64,000 nt of DNA, taken from positions 434,001-498,000 of the forward strand of contig NZ_MVOL01000005.1 in the NCBI RefSeq assembly GCF_002018875.1. The letters are read 5' to 3'. The number at the start of each line of letters is the position of its first letter. Within the stretch, counting starts at the first letter, position 1. Source of the DNA: Pseudomonas sp. MF4836 (GTDB taxonomy: Bacteria > Pseudomonadota > Gammaproteobacteria > Pseudomonadales > Pseudomonadaceae). A program made the translations under genes and the position numbers. The notes below the pieces were generated by a model. It was not told the DNA's origin. It saw only the letters and a list, made by a program, of their open reading frames with translations, and made no database searches. Positions 7,985 through 16,602 of this stretch are shown here, one piece after another.

Positions 7985-9601
7985 ATGGCCACCCCTTCCC
8001 TGACTGCCGCCGCCCCCTCTTCCGCCCGCGAAACCAAGCCCCAGCTGGATAAAAAGGCCAGCCCCTTCACCCTGGTGATGTTTTTCGCGGTACTGGCCAT
8101 GGGCTTGCTGTTCACCGCCTACAGCCTGATGCACGACATGCACGAACTGGGCACCACCGTGACCACCTGGACCCCGTTCCTGCTGCTCGGCGTGGCGCTG
8201 CTGATCGCCCTGGGCTTCGAATTCGTCAACGGTTTCCATGACACCGCCAACGCCGTGGCGACGGTGATTTACACCCACTCGCTGCCGCCGCATTTCGCCG
8301 TGGTCTGGTCGGGTTTTTTCAATTTCCTCGGGGTGCTGCTGTCCAGCGGCGCCGTGGCCTTCGGCATCATTGCCCTGCTGCCGGTGGAGCTGATTCTGCA
8401 AGTCGGCTCATCGGCCGGTTTCGCCATGATCTTCGCCCTGCTGATTGCCGCCATCCTGTGGAACCTCGGCACCTGGTGGCTGGGGTTGCCGGCGTCGTCG
8501 TCCCACACCCTGATCGGCTCGATCATCGGTGTCGGCGTGGCCAATGCCCTGATGCATGGCCGCGACGGCACCAGCGGCGTGGACTGGGGCCAGGCCACCA
8601 AAGTCGGGTACGCCCTGCTGTTTTCGCCGCTGATCGGCTTCGCGTTCGCCGCCCTGCTGCTGTTGGCCCTGCGCCTGTTCGTGAAGAACCGAGCGCTGTA
8701 CAAGGCGCCCAAAGGCAACACCCCGCCGCCGTGGTGGATTCGCGGCATGCTGATCCTCACCTGCACCGGCGTGTCCTTCGCCCACGGCTCCAACGACGGC
8801 CAGAAAGGCATGGGCCTGATCATGCTGATTCTGGTCGGCACCCTGCCCATGGCCTACGCGCTGAACCGCACCATGCCGGCCGACCAGGCCCTGCAATTCG
8901 CCGCGGTGGCCGAAGTCACCCAGCAGGCCCTGAGCAAAGGTTCGCCCCAGGCGGCGCCCGCCGATCCGCGGCCGATCCTTTCCGATTACGTGCGCAACAA
9001 GCAGGCCACGCCTGAGCTGATCCCAGCGCTGGCGGCGCTGGCCGGTCACATCGGCAACGAAGTGAAGGGCTATGGCTCCCTGTCCAAAGTGCCGGCCGAG
9101 GCCATGGGCAACGTGCGCAACGACATGTACCTGACCAGCGAAACCATTCGCCTGATGGACAAGAACAAGGTCGGCCACTTTGACGCCGACACCCAGGACA
9201 AGCTGCAGCTGTTCAAGCAACAGATCGACAACGCCACACGCTTCATTCCGCTGTGGGTCAAGATCGCCGTGGCCATCGCCCTTGGCCTTGGGACCATGGT
9301 CGGCTGGAAACGTATCGTGGTGACGGTCGGTGAAAAGATCGGCAAGACCCACCTGACCTACGCCCAGGGCGCCTCGGCGGAAACCGTGGCCATGCTGACC
9401 ATCGGCGCCGCCGACATGTTCGGCCTGCCGGTATCGACCACCCATGTCCTGTCATCGGGCGTGGCCGGGACCATGGTCGCCAACGGCGGCGGGCTGCAGA
9501 TGCGCACCATCCGCAACCTGCTGATGGCCTGGGTCCTGACCCTGCCGGCGGCGATCCTGTTGTCGGGCAGTCTGTATTGGTTGTTTACCCAACTGTTTTG
9601 A
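7985..9601 (+). CDS. Inorganic phosphate transporter, PiT family
   Basis: 538 residues with about ten to twelve hydrophobic segments. It carries the duplicated PiT signatures: GFEFVNGFHDTANAVATVI at residues 77-95, VSFAHGSNDGQKGMGLIM near 265, and GLPVSTTHVLSSGVAGTM near 480. This family takes up phosphate, usually as a neutral metal-phosphate complex, with protons or Na+. A ~130-residue hydrophilic loop in the middle (about 300-425) is typical of the longer bacterial PitA-like proteins. It stands alone with no phoU-like partner gene. Confidence 0.92.
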   Translation: MATPSLTAAAPSSARETKPQLDKKASPFTLVMFFAVLAMGLLFTAYSLMHDMHELGTTVTTWTPFLLLGVALLIALGFEFVNGFHDTANAVATVIYTHSLPPHFAVVWSGFFNFLGVLLSSGAVAFGIIALLPVELILQVGSSAGFAMIFALLIAAILWNLGTWWLGLPASSSHTLIGSIIGVGVANALMHGRDGTSGVDWGQATKVGYALLFSPLIGFAFAALLLLALRLFVKNRALYKAPKGNTPPPWWIRGMLILTCTGVSFAHGSNDGQKGMGLIMLILVGTLPMAYALNRTMPADQALQFAAVAEVTQQALSKGSPQAAPADPRPILSDYVRNKQATPELIPALAALAGHIGNEVKGYGSLSKVPAEAMGNVRNDMYLTSETIRLMDKNKVGHFDADTQDKLQLFKQQIDNATRFIPLWVKIAVAIALGLGTMVGWKRIVVTVGEKIGKTHLTYAQGASAETVAMLTIGAADMFGLPVSTTHVLSSGVAGTMVANGGGLQMRTIRNLLMAWVLTLPAAILLSGSLYWLFTQLF

Positions 9602-9680
9602 GCGGGCGTGTAGTTGTCAGGCATGGACTGCGTTTGGAAGTGGGTTGGAGTGGGTAATGCGGGGCATCAGGGAGGGAGAC

Positions 9681-9764
9681 GGTGTTCAGGAGGGACAGCG
9701 TCCGAACGCGGCCCGAGTCTGCGGCAGCGGCTACGGGTGTAGCCGCCGTGGTGTTCAGGAGGGA
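9681..9764. repeat. Intergenic repeat cluster downstream of PiT and pxpC
   Basis: Two direct copies of ggtgttcaggaggga (9681-9695 and 9750-9764) flank a short palindrome pair built on ggcagcggctac and gtagccgcc (about 9722-9748). The second copy contains the pxpC stop codon on the minus strand. A further copy of the first unit (one base short) lies at 51344-51356. Confidence 0.6.
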
Positions 9765-10729
9765 AACAGCTTGCTCAGGCAAGCCAGTTTTTTCTTGTAG
9801 GAGCGCCGGGCCTCCAGCGCCTGTTCGAGGGTCACCGCGACGAAACGGGCCTTCTGGTTGGGTTGCATCTGGCCGATCAGGTCGAGGTCGGCGCTGATCA
9901 CGGTGCCGATCATGGCGTAGCCGCCACCGGACACCGCATCCCGATGCAACACGATCGGCTCGAGCCCCGCAGGCACCTGGATCGAACCGATCGGGTAACA
10001 GCTGTCGACGATGTTCGACGGATCGGAGCCGGCACCAAACGGCTGCTCCCGCGGCTGAAAGCCCAAGGCGCTGCCGCCCTTGAAGCGATAGCCGATACGG
10101 TCAGCTTCGGAGCCCACGGTCCAGGGCTCGGCAAAAAAGCTGACCTTGGCCGCCTCGCTCAAGCGCTCGTAATACAGGCCGGGCACCACCCGCAGCGTGA
10201 CCTCGCCACCCAGGGACTGACGCAAGGCCATGGGCAAACTCGCACCGACCCGGCTCTTGCCGCTGTCCACACCCACTGGCAACTCATCGCCGACGGCCAA
10301 CCGCCGCCCCTGAAAACCGCCCAGGGCGCCGAGGGTGTAAGTGGAACGACTGCCCAATACCAGCGGCACATCGATGCCGCCGGCCACCGCCAGGTAAGCG
10401 CGGGTGCCGGCCTTGGGAAAGTCGAAGCGCAACACCTGCCCGGCCTTGACCGCAAAGGCCGTGTCCAGGTGCATGTCCACCCCATCGAGCTTGGGCGTCA
10501 TGTGCGCGCCGCAGACCGCCACCAGGGCATCGCGGCAAAACTCCAGCTCCGGCCCGACCAGCGTGCACTCCAGCGCCGCCGCACCCGGCGGGTTGCCGAC
10601 CAGTTGGTTGGCCGCGCTCAAGGCGTATTGATCCAGGGCCCCGGACGGCGGAATACCCAGGTGGTAATAGCCTTCGCGCCCCAGATCCTGCACCGATGTG
10701 GCCAGGCCCGGTTTGATGACCTTGATCAT
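9755..10729 (-). CDS. pxpC: 5-oxoprolinase subunit PxpC (biotin-dependent carboxyltransferase family)
   Basis: 324 residues of the KipA/PxpC/urea-amidolyase C family: N-terminal IKVIKPGLATSVQDLGREGYYHLGIPPSGALDQYAL, the GG-rich YLAVAGGIDVPLVLGSRSTY segment, and the EADRIGYRFKGG...PSNIVDS motif. With PxpA and PxpB it forms the ATP-dependent prokaryotic 5-oxoprolinase, which opens 5-oxoproline (pyroglutamate) to glutamate. Its ATG overlaps the pxpB stop by four bases (ATGA), so it is translationally coupled. The last codons and stop fall inside a copy of an intergenic repeat, suggesting that the end of the gene was shaped by that element. Confidence 0.93.
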   Translation of the reverse strand: MIKVIKPGLATSVQDLGREGYYHLGIPPSGALDQYALSAANQLVGNPPGAAALECTLVGPELEFCRDALVAVCGAHMTPKLDGVDMHLDTAFAVKAGQVLRFDFPKAGTRAYLAVAGGIDVPLVLGSRSTYTLGALGGFQGRRLAVGDELPVGVDSGKSRVGASLPMALRQSLGGEVTLRVVPGLYYERLSEAAKVSFFAEPWTVGSEADRIGYRFKGGSALGFQPREQPFGAGSDPSNIVDSCYPIGSIQVPAGLEPIVLHRDAVSGGGYAMIGTVISADLDLIGQMQPNQKARFVAVTLEQALEARRSYKKKLACLSKLFPS

Positions 10730-11598
10730 GCCAACGCCTCCTGTAACGACTTCGGATAGCCGACCGGGTCGGCGAGAAAGGCATCCAGTGAAAACTCCAC
10801 CGGCCGGATACGCAGGTCGAAGCGGCCGGCCTCCACCTCGGCCACCGCCAGGTCGTAGGCCTCGCGGTTCATGGCTTTGAACTGGACGATGTCGCCGGGG
10901 CGGAAGAACACCATGTGCTCTTTCAGATACGCCAGGGTTTGCTCGGGGTCGTAGATCGGTGCCGGGGTCACGCCAAACATCTGATAACCGCCCGCCCCGC
11001 GCACCGAGTAGATGCAGCCGAAACAGCCGCCGTGGCCCAGGGTCAGCTTCGGCGTATCGGTGCGCGGCCGAAGGTATTTGGGCACCTGCAACTGGCGCTC
11101 GCGCTCGACCATCTGGAACATGAACGGCAAGCCGGCGACAAAGCCGACCATCGACACAAACCAGGGCGCGCCACTGTGGGCCGCGATAAACGCCTCGACG
11201 TCGGCCAGGCCGTTGATCCGCGCGGCGTACTCAAGGTCCGTGGCGCTCGGGTCCTGATGGCGGTCACGAAAACGCATCAGGGTTTCGTGGGTCCAGGGAT
11301 CGTTGTACAGCACCGGAATCTCGATGATCCGCGTATGCAAGCTGCGTTCGGCCACGGCTCCGGCCTCGGCGCCGCGCACCGCTTCCAGCAGCGCCTGGGG
11401 AGCAATGCGGTCGGGGTCGAAACGGATCTGGAACGAAGCATTGGCCAGGCATATGTCCAGCACCCCATCCAGGGCCAGGCGCTCCACGGCGCGGGTCACG
11501 GCCATGCCCTTGAAAAACGCCTCCAGGGACATGCTGTCGCTGACCTCGGCGAACAGGTGCTCATCGGCACCAAAGCTGTAGCGAATCGCTGTGCTCAT
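10726..11598 (-). CDS. pxpB: 5-oxoprolinase subunit PxpB (KipI family)
   Basis: 290 residues of the KipI/PxpB family, with the conserved ARINGLADVEAFIAAHSG, VGFVAGLPFMFQM and GHGGCFGCIYSVRGAGGYQMFGVTPAPIYDP regions and a C-terminal FRPGDIVQFKAM. It is the second subunit of the 5-oxoprolinase complex. The start overlaps the stop of a 27-codon ORF by four bases, and its own stop overlaps pxpC by four bases, so the whole tail of the operon is coupled. At 290 residues it is longer than the ~240 usual for B. subtilis KipI; the extra length is spread over the N-terminal half. Confidence 0.92.
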   Translation of the reverse strand: MSTAIRYSFGADEHLFAEVSDSMSLEAFFKGMAVTRAVERLALDGVLDICLANASFQIRFDPDRIAPQALLEAVRGAEAGAVAERSLHTRIIEIPVLYNDPWTHETLMRFRDRHQDPSATDLEYAARINGLADVEAFIAAHSGAPWFVSMVGFVAGLPFMFQMVERERQLQVPKYLRPRTDTPKLTLGHGGCFGCIYSVRGAGGYQMFGVTPAPIYDPEQTLAYLKEHMVFFRPGDIVQFKAMNREAYDLAVAEVEAGRFDLRIRPVEFSLDAFLADPVGYPKSLQEALA

Positions 11599-11678
11599 GC
11601 CTCACCTGCCTGGCACTCAATCACCGCAGGTTGGCCCGGGACCGGTACGGCCTGGGTGGTAACACTGTATTCGGCCAT
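11595..11678 (-). CDS. 27-residue ORF coupled to pxpB
   Basis: An ATG at 11678 has a good ribosome site (AGAGGAA, seven bases away). It opens a 27-codon frame beginning MAEYSVTTQAV and ending IECQAGEA, whose TGA overlaps the pxpB ATG as ATGA. pxpB itself has no separate strong ribosome site, so this ORF probably feeds ribosomes into pxpB. The peptide is soluble and not obviously a signal or membrane sequence. In related operons biotin-carboxylase genes can sit at this position, so it may be a remnant or a true leader peptide. Function is unknown. Confidence 0.55.
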   Translation of the reverse strand: MAEYSVTTQAVPVPGQPAVIECQAGEA

Positions 11679-11772
11679 GTCTGTTCCTCTTGGAATACTT
11701 GTAGAAAGGCAGGCAAAAAAATTCAACGTATTGAGCAAAACCCGAGGTCTGCGCACTCGGTGTTTCAGGGCA

Positions 11773-12531
11773 TCAGCGCGGCGCGCGCACCTCGATACCG
11801 GCCTGGTCCAGCGCCTGGCGAGTGGCCTGGACCAAGGCCAGGGCGCCGGGGGTGTCGCTGTGCAGGCAGATGGAATCGAAGGCGATGGGCAGGTCTTGAC
11901 CTTCGACCGTACGCACCAGGCCGCTCTGGCAGGCGCGCAAGACCTTGGCCGCGACTTCGCCAGGATCCAGCGCGCGCACCTGGCGGGTGAAGACGATGGA
12001 GCCGCTGAGGTCGTAGTCGCGGTCGGCGTAAAACTCACGGATCACCGGTTGCCCCAGCTCGCGGGCTACGCGCCAGATCACCGAGTCGGGCATGCAGTAC
12101 AACAGCAACTGCGGCTCCAGGCGTTGCAGGTTTTCCACCAGCAGCCGCGCGGCCTGTTCATCCCGGGCCAGGTGCATGTACAGCGCGCCGTGGGGCTTGA
12201 TGTGTTGCAGCGGTACGCCTTGGGCCCGGGCAATTTCCCGCAGGGCGCCGAGTTGGTAGAGCATGTCATCGACCAGCTCCTGGGCCGGGGCATGGATGTG
12301 CCGGCGGCCAAAACCCACCAGGTCGCGGAACCCCGGGTGAGCGCCAATGGCCACCCCCAGGCGCTTGGCGGTCTCGACCGTGCGGCGCATGGTGCCGGGG
12401 TCGCCGGCATGAAAGCCGGTGGCGATATTGGCTGAACTGATAAACCCCATCAGCTCGGTGTCGACGCCATCGCCGATGGTCCAGGGGCCGAAGCTTTCGC
12501 CCATGTCCGAATTGAAATCCACTGCCTGCAT
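11773..12531 (-). CDS. pxpA: 5-oxoprolinase subunit PxpA (LamB/YcsF family)
   Basis: 252 residues with the YcsF signature N-terminus [12 protein letters not shown], then [38 protein letters not shown], the IKPHGALY motif, and [11 protein letters not shown]. It is the catalytic-fold subunit of 5-oxoprolinase. ATG 12531 is chosen over GTG 12534 because GGAG lies eight bases from the ATG. It is first in the pxp operon and divergent from a LysR gene, which is the likely regulator. A 94-base gap separates it from the small ORF. Confidence 0.93.
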   Translation of the reverse strand: MQAVDFNSDMGESFGPWTIGDGVDTELMGFISSANIATGFHAGDPGTMRRTVETAKRLGVAIGAHPGFRDLVGFGRRHIHAPAQELVDDMLYQLGALREIARAQGVPLQHIKPHGALYMHLARDEQAARLLVENLQRLEPQLLLYCMPDSVIWRVARELGQPVIREFYADRDYDLSGSIVFTRQVRALDPGEVAAKVLRACQSGLVRTVEGQDLPIAFDSICLHSDTPGALALVQATRQALDQAGIEVRAPR

Positions 12532-12601
12532 CACCGTTGCTCCGCCTGTCGTGACTGGTTGCAGGCAAAATTAGGCTGCGGGCCGACCCCTTGGGAAGAT
12601 C

Positions 12602-12639
12602 TATTATCAGATAGGGTATCTTCTGAAAAACAGATAATA
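12602..12639. promoter_or_regulatory. Nested dyad between pxpA and the LysR gene
   Basis: Outer arms tattatc (12602-12608) and gataata (12633-12639) enclose an inner dyad agata-ggg-tatct (12609-12621). The AT-rich, nested symmetry in the divergent promoter region fits a LysR-type operator, with the adjacent LysR protein as the likely binder. Binding is inferred, not shown. Confidence 0.5.
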
Positions 12640-12640
12640 C

Positions 12641-12752
12641 TGTAGCCGCCGCAGGCTGTGCTGGCCCCGGTGGGCGATGCAGAGCGTTGGGTTTATCGGT
12701 GCCTGTTCGGCACAGCGCAGCCTCGCGGGGCTCGGCAGCGGCTACGGGCGGT
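12641..12752. repeat. Pair of short palindromic repeats in inverted order
   Basis: tgtagccgccgcaggctgtg at 12641-12660 and the inverted relative cagcctcgcggggctcggca-gcggctac at about 12718-12747. The same unit recurs at 7775, 9722 and 18908 in this window, always between genes. It behaves like a REP-type element. Confidence 0.55.
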
Positions 12753-12787
12753 TATTGGATCAATGTGGATGGTTTGAGGAGTTGTTG

Positions 12788-13705
12788 ATGTCTTTGACGT
12801 TGCGTCAGGTGCGCTACTTTGTGGCCACCGCCGAGATCGGGCAGATTTCCCAGGCGGCGATTCACCTGAATATTTCCCAGTCGGCGGTGACCACGGCGAT
12901 CAAGGAACTGGAAGCCATGCTCGCGGTGCAGCTGTTCGTGCGCTCGGCCCAGGGCATGAACCTGACCGATGCCGGGCGGCATTTTCTCAACCGCGCCTAC
13001 GTGATTCTGCGCAGCGTCGACGACGCCTTGAACAGCCCACTGCCGGACTACCGCGCCAGCGGCGTGCTGCGCCTGGCGGCAAGCTACACGGTGATCGGCT
13101 ATTTCCTGCCCCATCACCTGCAACGCCTGGAACACTGGCACCCGGACGTGACCATCGAGGTCCACGAGCAGGAGCGCCAGGCCATCGAACAAGGTCTGCT
13201 GGAAGGCCGCTTCGACATGGCGGTGGTGCTGACCGCCAACCTGACCCACCCGGCTATCGTCTCGGAGATTCTGTTCAACTCCGAACGGCGCCTGTGGCTG
13301 CCCAGCCACCACCCGCTGTGCGAGCGGGCGGCGGTCAGCCTGGCCGACGTGGCCCGCGAGCCCTACATCCTGCTCACCGTGGATGAGGCTGAACAAAGTG
13401 CCATGCGCTACTGGGAACACGCCCGGCAGCAACCCAAGGTGCGGGTGCGCACCAGTTCGGTGGAGGCGGTGCGCAGCATGGTGGCCAACGGCAGCGGGGT
13501 GGCGATTCTGTCCGATCTGGTGCATCGCCCCTGGTCACTGGAGGGCAAGCGCATCGAGACCCTGACCGTCACCGACCCGGTCACGCCCATGAGCGTGGGC
13601 CTGGCCTGGCACCGCGAGCGGGACTTCACCCCGGCGATGCAGGCATTGCGTGATTATTTCCACGATGCGTTTCTGGCACCGCAGCAGTTGTCGGCTCGGC
13701 GCTGA
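12788..13705 (+). CDS. LysR family transcriptional regulator (next to pxp operon)
   Basis: 305 residues with the LysR winged helix at the N-terminus (LRQVRYFVATAEIGQISQAA, then LNISQSAVTTAIKELE, about residues 5-65) and a substrate-binding-type effector domain (about 90-295). The frame opens at 12677, but ATG 12788 has GAGGAG upstream and begins the normal LysR N-terminus. Divergence from pxpA and the intervening dyad make it the likely regulator of 5-oxoproline use. The effector may be 5-oxoproline, which is inference. Confidence 0.9.
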   Translation: MSLTLRQVRYFVATAEIGQISQAAIHLNISQSAVTTAIKELEAMLAVQLFVRSAQGMNLTDAGRHFLNRAYVILRSVDDALNSPLPDYRASGVLRLAASYTVIGYFLPHHLQRLEHWHPDVTIEVHEQERQAIEQGLLEGRFDMAVVLTANLTHPAIVSEILFNSERRLWLPSHHPLCERAAVSLADVAREPYILLTVDEAEQSAMRYWEHARQQPKVRVRTSSVEAVRSMVANGSGVAILSDLVHRPWSLEGKRIETLTVTDPVTPMSVGLAWHRERDFTPAMQALRDYFHDAFLAPQQLSARR

Positions 13706-13710
13706 TCAGC

Positions 13711-14316
13711 TCAGGGGCAAGGGGTGGATGGCACTTGCGCCCAGCGCCGAGCGGTACTGGCAATGCTCTGCGCCAGTTGCCCGATGGCCTGCTGGTGCGC
13801 CAATACCAGCGCCTCCAGTTCGACACCGGCCGGCTGGCGGATCTGGCTGCTGCAGGTCAGGCTCCGAGCCTGTGCGCCCTCGCCGCGCAGGCGCAGGCTC
13901 CATACCACATCGATCAAGGCATAGCGCCCCGGCAACGAATCAAAGCGCCGCACATCCGTCTGCAGCGACAGCACCGGGCGCCCGGCCTGCTTGGGCAACC
14001 CTTCGAGGTTGCGTGTCCCCAGCCTCACCTCCAGCTGGCTGGCCAGGGCGTCATGAAACTCATCCACCAGCGGCGCACTCCAGCGCTGGGTTTCCAGAAT
14101 CGCCAAGGTCCCGCCATCCTGGCGCACCACCAACTGTGGCTGGTCGACCTGGGCCGGAATGCGCACCGTCGCCATCTCGAATTGAAACCCCGGCGCCGCA
14201 ACGCCGGCGGCGGCCCCTTCGGCCACGGGCGACATCAGCGTGTAATAACGGGTCGGCGCCGAACTGCAGGCCGCCAGGCCCACTACCGCACTCAACAACA
14301 GGATGGGGGTTTTCAT
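13711..14316 (-). CDS. pqiC: PqiC-type outer-membrane lipoprotein of an MCE system
   Basis: 201 residues with a lipoprotein signal (MKTPILLLSAVVGLAAC, lipobox LAAC, Cys17) and the ABC-type transport auxiliary fold: TRYYTLMSP near the mature N-terminus, VRIPAQVDQPQLVVR, and SAPLVDEFHDALASQL. PqiC-like proteins sit in the outer membrane and complete the PqiB tunnel that moves lipids across the periplasm. Its start overlaps the pqiB stop by four bases. It is convergent with the LysR gene, five bases away. Confidence 0.87.
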   Translation of the reverse strand: MKTPILLLSAVVGLAACSSAPTRYYTLMSPVAEGAAAGVAAPGFQFEMATVRIPAQVDQPQLVVRQDGGTLAILETQRWSAPLVDEFHDALASQLEVRLGTRNLEGLPKQAGRPVLSLQTDVRRFDSLPGRYALIDVVWSLRLRGEGAQARSLTCSSQIRQPAGVELEALVLAHQQAIGQLAQSIASTARRWAQVPSTPCP

Positions 14317-15995
14317 GGCTGGGCTTCCGGCTCGGGTTCACGAACAGAGGATGACGTGGATTTGTAGGCATCCGGCTGATTGTCCTTGAGGCGACCGCGA
14401 ATCAACGACTCGGGATGGCGGCTGAGGAAGTCGGTCAACACCCGTACCGAACGCGCAGTGCGTTGCACTTCATCCATCGCCTGGCCCAGGCGCAGGCGCT
14501 CTGGCGAGTCCTCGGAAAAGCTGTCGTTGGCGGTGGCCAGGGTTTTCCGGGTCTGCACCAGGGTATCGCGCATCTGCGGCAGCACCTCGCCGTTGACCTG
14601 CTTCAGGGTCTTGTTCATTTCCCCGAGGCTGGAATTCAGGTTGTTGGCGATGGCATCGAGCGGCAATTTGCTGATTTTCTCGACCACTTGCTGCACTTGC
14701 TCCTGCAACTTGTCGAGGCTGCCCGGCACGGTCGGAATCTCCAGCGGCTTGGCATTCTGATCGAACGCGACCGGCTTGGCGTTGGGCATGAAGTCCAGGG
14801 AAATCAGCAATTGCCCGGTCAGCAGGTTGCCGCTGCGCGCCTGGGCCCGCAGGCCGCGCTTGACGAAGCCGGCGATCAACTCTGCAGAGCGCGCCTCGTC
14901 CTCCCCGCCCCATTCCTTGAGCAGCTTTTCCTGAACCTTGCCCAGGCGATTGGGATAGATCACCACGCCGACCACGGTCCAGAAGTCCTTTTTCTGCTCG
15001 TCGAAATCCAGGTTCATCGACACCACTTTGCCGATGTTCACCCCCAGGAACTCCACCGGTGCATTGATCGCCAGCCCGCGCAACGGCTGGTCAAAACGCA
15101 TGCGCATGTAGCGCGGCTCGCCATCGGGCGGGGCCAGCGCGGTGTCCTGGTCGTCGAACAGGGTGTAGGTGGCGTTTTCGGCGGCAGGCACCGGGTTCGG
15201 GCTGTACTTGGGTTCAACAAAGGCAATGCCGCCCGCCAGGATCGACGACAGGGACTCGGTGTTGACCTTGAGCCCGTTGGCCCCCAGGGTCACGTCCACG
15301 CCGCTGGCGTTCCAGAAGCGCGAATCGGTGGTGACGTACTGGTCATTGGGCGAGTTGACGAACACCCGCACATCCACCCCTTTGCCATCGCTGGCCAGTT
15401 GATAGGAAATCACCTGCCCGACCTGGATCCGCCGGTAATAGACCGGCGAGCCGATGTCCAGCGAACCCAGGTCATCGGTGCGCAGGGTGAAGCGCTTGCC
15501 CTGCTGGCCGTAGGTCACCGCCGGCGGGGTTTCCAGGCCGACGAACTGTTTGCTGGTCTTGCCTGATTGCCCGGCGTCGGCGCCGATGAAGGCCCCGGAA
15601 AGCAAGGTGTCGACCCCGGAGATACCGTTGGCGCCGATACGGGGTCGCACCACCCAGAACATCGAATCATCGGCGGTGAACGGCTGGGCCGACTGATCCA
15701 GTTCGACGGTGGCGTTGACCTTGCTGCGGTCATCGCTCAGGGCAATGGCGGTGACCTTGCCGATCACCACATTCTTGTATTTGACCTGGGTCTTGTTGGC
15801 TTCCAGGCCTTCTGCGGTCAGGAAGCTGATGGAAATCTGCGGCCCGGCCGACAGGGAGTTGTTGATCATCATCGACACCCCGACCAGGGCCGCGACAATC
15901 GGCACCAGCCAGACCAGGGATACGTTGAAGCGCCGTGTCCTGACCGCCGGAGTGCCTGGGGCAGGCGATTGCTTGGAACCTGGATCATCAGACAT
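14313..15995 (-). CDS. pqiB: PqiB-type MCE protein (MlaD domains)
   Basis: 560 residues with a single N-terminal membrane segment (about 27-48, VSLVWLVPIVAALVGVSMMI), followed by repeated MCE/MlaD domains recognisable by ISISFLTAEGLEANKTQVKYKNVVIGKV, GSPVYYRRIQVGQVISYQL, and APVEFLGVNIGKVVSM, and a C-terminal helical stretch with coiled-coil character (LDKLQEQVQQVVEKI). Three such domains form stacked hexameric rings in PqiB, making a lipid-conducting tube. It overlaps the preceding pqiA by eight bases. Confidence 0.93.
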   Translation of the reverse strand: MSDDPGSKQSPAPGTPAVRTRRFNVSLVWLVPIVAALVGVSMMINNSLSAGPQISISFLTAEGLEANKTQVKYKNVVIGKVTAIALSDDRSKVNATVELDQSAQPFTADDSMFWVVRPRIGANGISGVDTLLSGAFIGADAGQSGKTSKQFVGLETPPAVTYGQQGKRFTLRTDDLGSLDIGSPVYYRRIQVGQVISYQLASDGKGVDVRVFVNSPNDQYVTTDSRFWNASGVDVTLGANGLKVNTESLSSILAGGIAFVEPKYSPNPVPAAENATYTLFDDQDTALAPPDGEPRYMRMRFDQPLRGLAINAPVEFLGVNIGKVVSMNLDFDEQKKDFWTVVGVVIYPNRLGKVQEKLLKEWGGEDEARSAELIAGFVKRGLRAQARSGNLLTGQLLISLDFMPNAKPVAFDQNAKPLEIPTVPGSLDKLQEQVQQVVEKISKLPLDAIANNLNSSLGEMNKTLKQVNGEVLPQMRDTLVQTRKTLATANDSFSEDSPERLRLGQAMDEVQRTARSVRVLTDFLSRHPESLIRGRLKDNQPDAYKSTSSSVREPEPEAQP

Positions 15996-16602
15996 CTTCC
16001 ACCTCTACATCCCAGATGAGCCGGGGATCGAAACTCATGGCCGCCAACATCGTCAGCACCACAACCAAACCAAAAAACAGAATGCCCATGCGCGGCTCGA
16101 TCGAGCTCAGGGCGCGGAACTGCACCAGCGCGGCCACCAGCGCGACCACGATCACGTCGAGCATCGACCAGTAACCGATCACTTCGATAAACCGATAGAG
16201 CCGGGCGCGCTCGCGCATCGCCCAATGGCTGCGCCGCTGGCAACTGATCAGCAGGGTCGCCAGGGCAAAGAACTTGATGCAGGGCACGACCACGCTGGCG
16301 ATAAAGATCAGCAGCGCGATGTCCCAGGAGCCGTGGCTCCAGAACTCGTAGACGCCGCTGAGGATGGTGTTTTCACTGCCGCTGCCGAACATGCTGGTGT
16401 ACATGACCGGCAACAGGTTGGCCGGGATATAGAAAATCAGACTCGCCAGCAGGAACGCCCAGGTGCGCGTCAGGCTGTTGGGCTTGCGCCTGTGCACGGC
16501 GCCATCGCAGCGCGGACAGTGATGGACGTCTTGCGCGCAGACCTGGCCGCAGGTATGGCAGAGCATCAATTGCAGGTCGCGGGCATAGGGTGGCGCGCTC
16601 AT
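15988..16602 (-). CDS. pqiA: PqiA family inner-membrane protein, second copy
   Basis: 204 residues. The N-terminal zinc-ribbon-like CHTCGQ...CPRCD motif (about residues 15-35) is followed by four membrane segments and the conserved ANLLPVMYTSMFGSGSENTILSGV and PCIKFFALATLLIS. PqiA proteins are the inner-membrane partner of PqiB. The frame is open far upstream, but ATG 16602 overlaps the stop of the other pqiA as TGATG and gives the normal family length. In E. coli one PqiA protein holds both halves; here they are two consecutive genes. Confidence 0.9.
   Translation of the reverse strand: MSAPPYARDLQLMLCHTCGQVCAQDVHHCPRCDGAVHRRKPNSLTRTWAFLLASLIFYIPANLLPVMYTSMFGSGSENTILSGVYEFWSHGSWDIALLIFIASVVVPCIKFFALATLLISCQRRSHWAMRERARLYRFIEVIGYWSMLDVIVVALVAALVQFRALSSIEPRMGILFFGLVVVLTMLAAMSFDPRLIWDVEVEDV

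Noticed and set aside
11631..11990. 119-codon plus-strand frame opposite the small pxp ORF
   Set aside because: Arg/Pro/Gly-rich, no ribosome site, antisense to pxpA.
10915..12435. 506-codon plus-strand frame over pxpB and pxpA
   Set aside because: It covers parts of two real genes and their junction on the other strand and has no recognisable domain.
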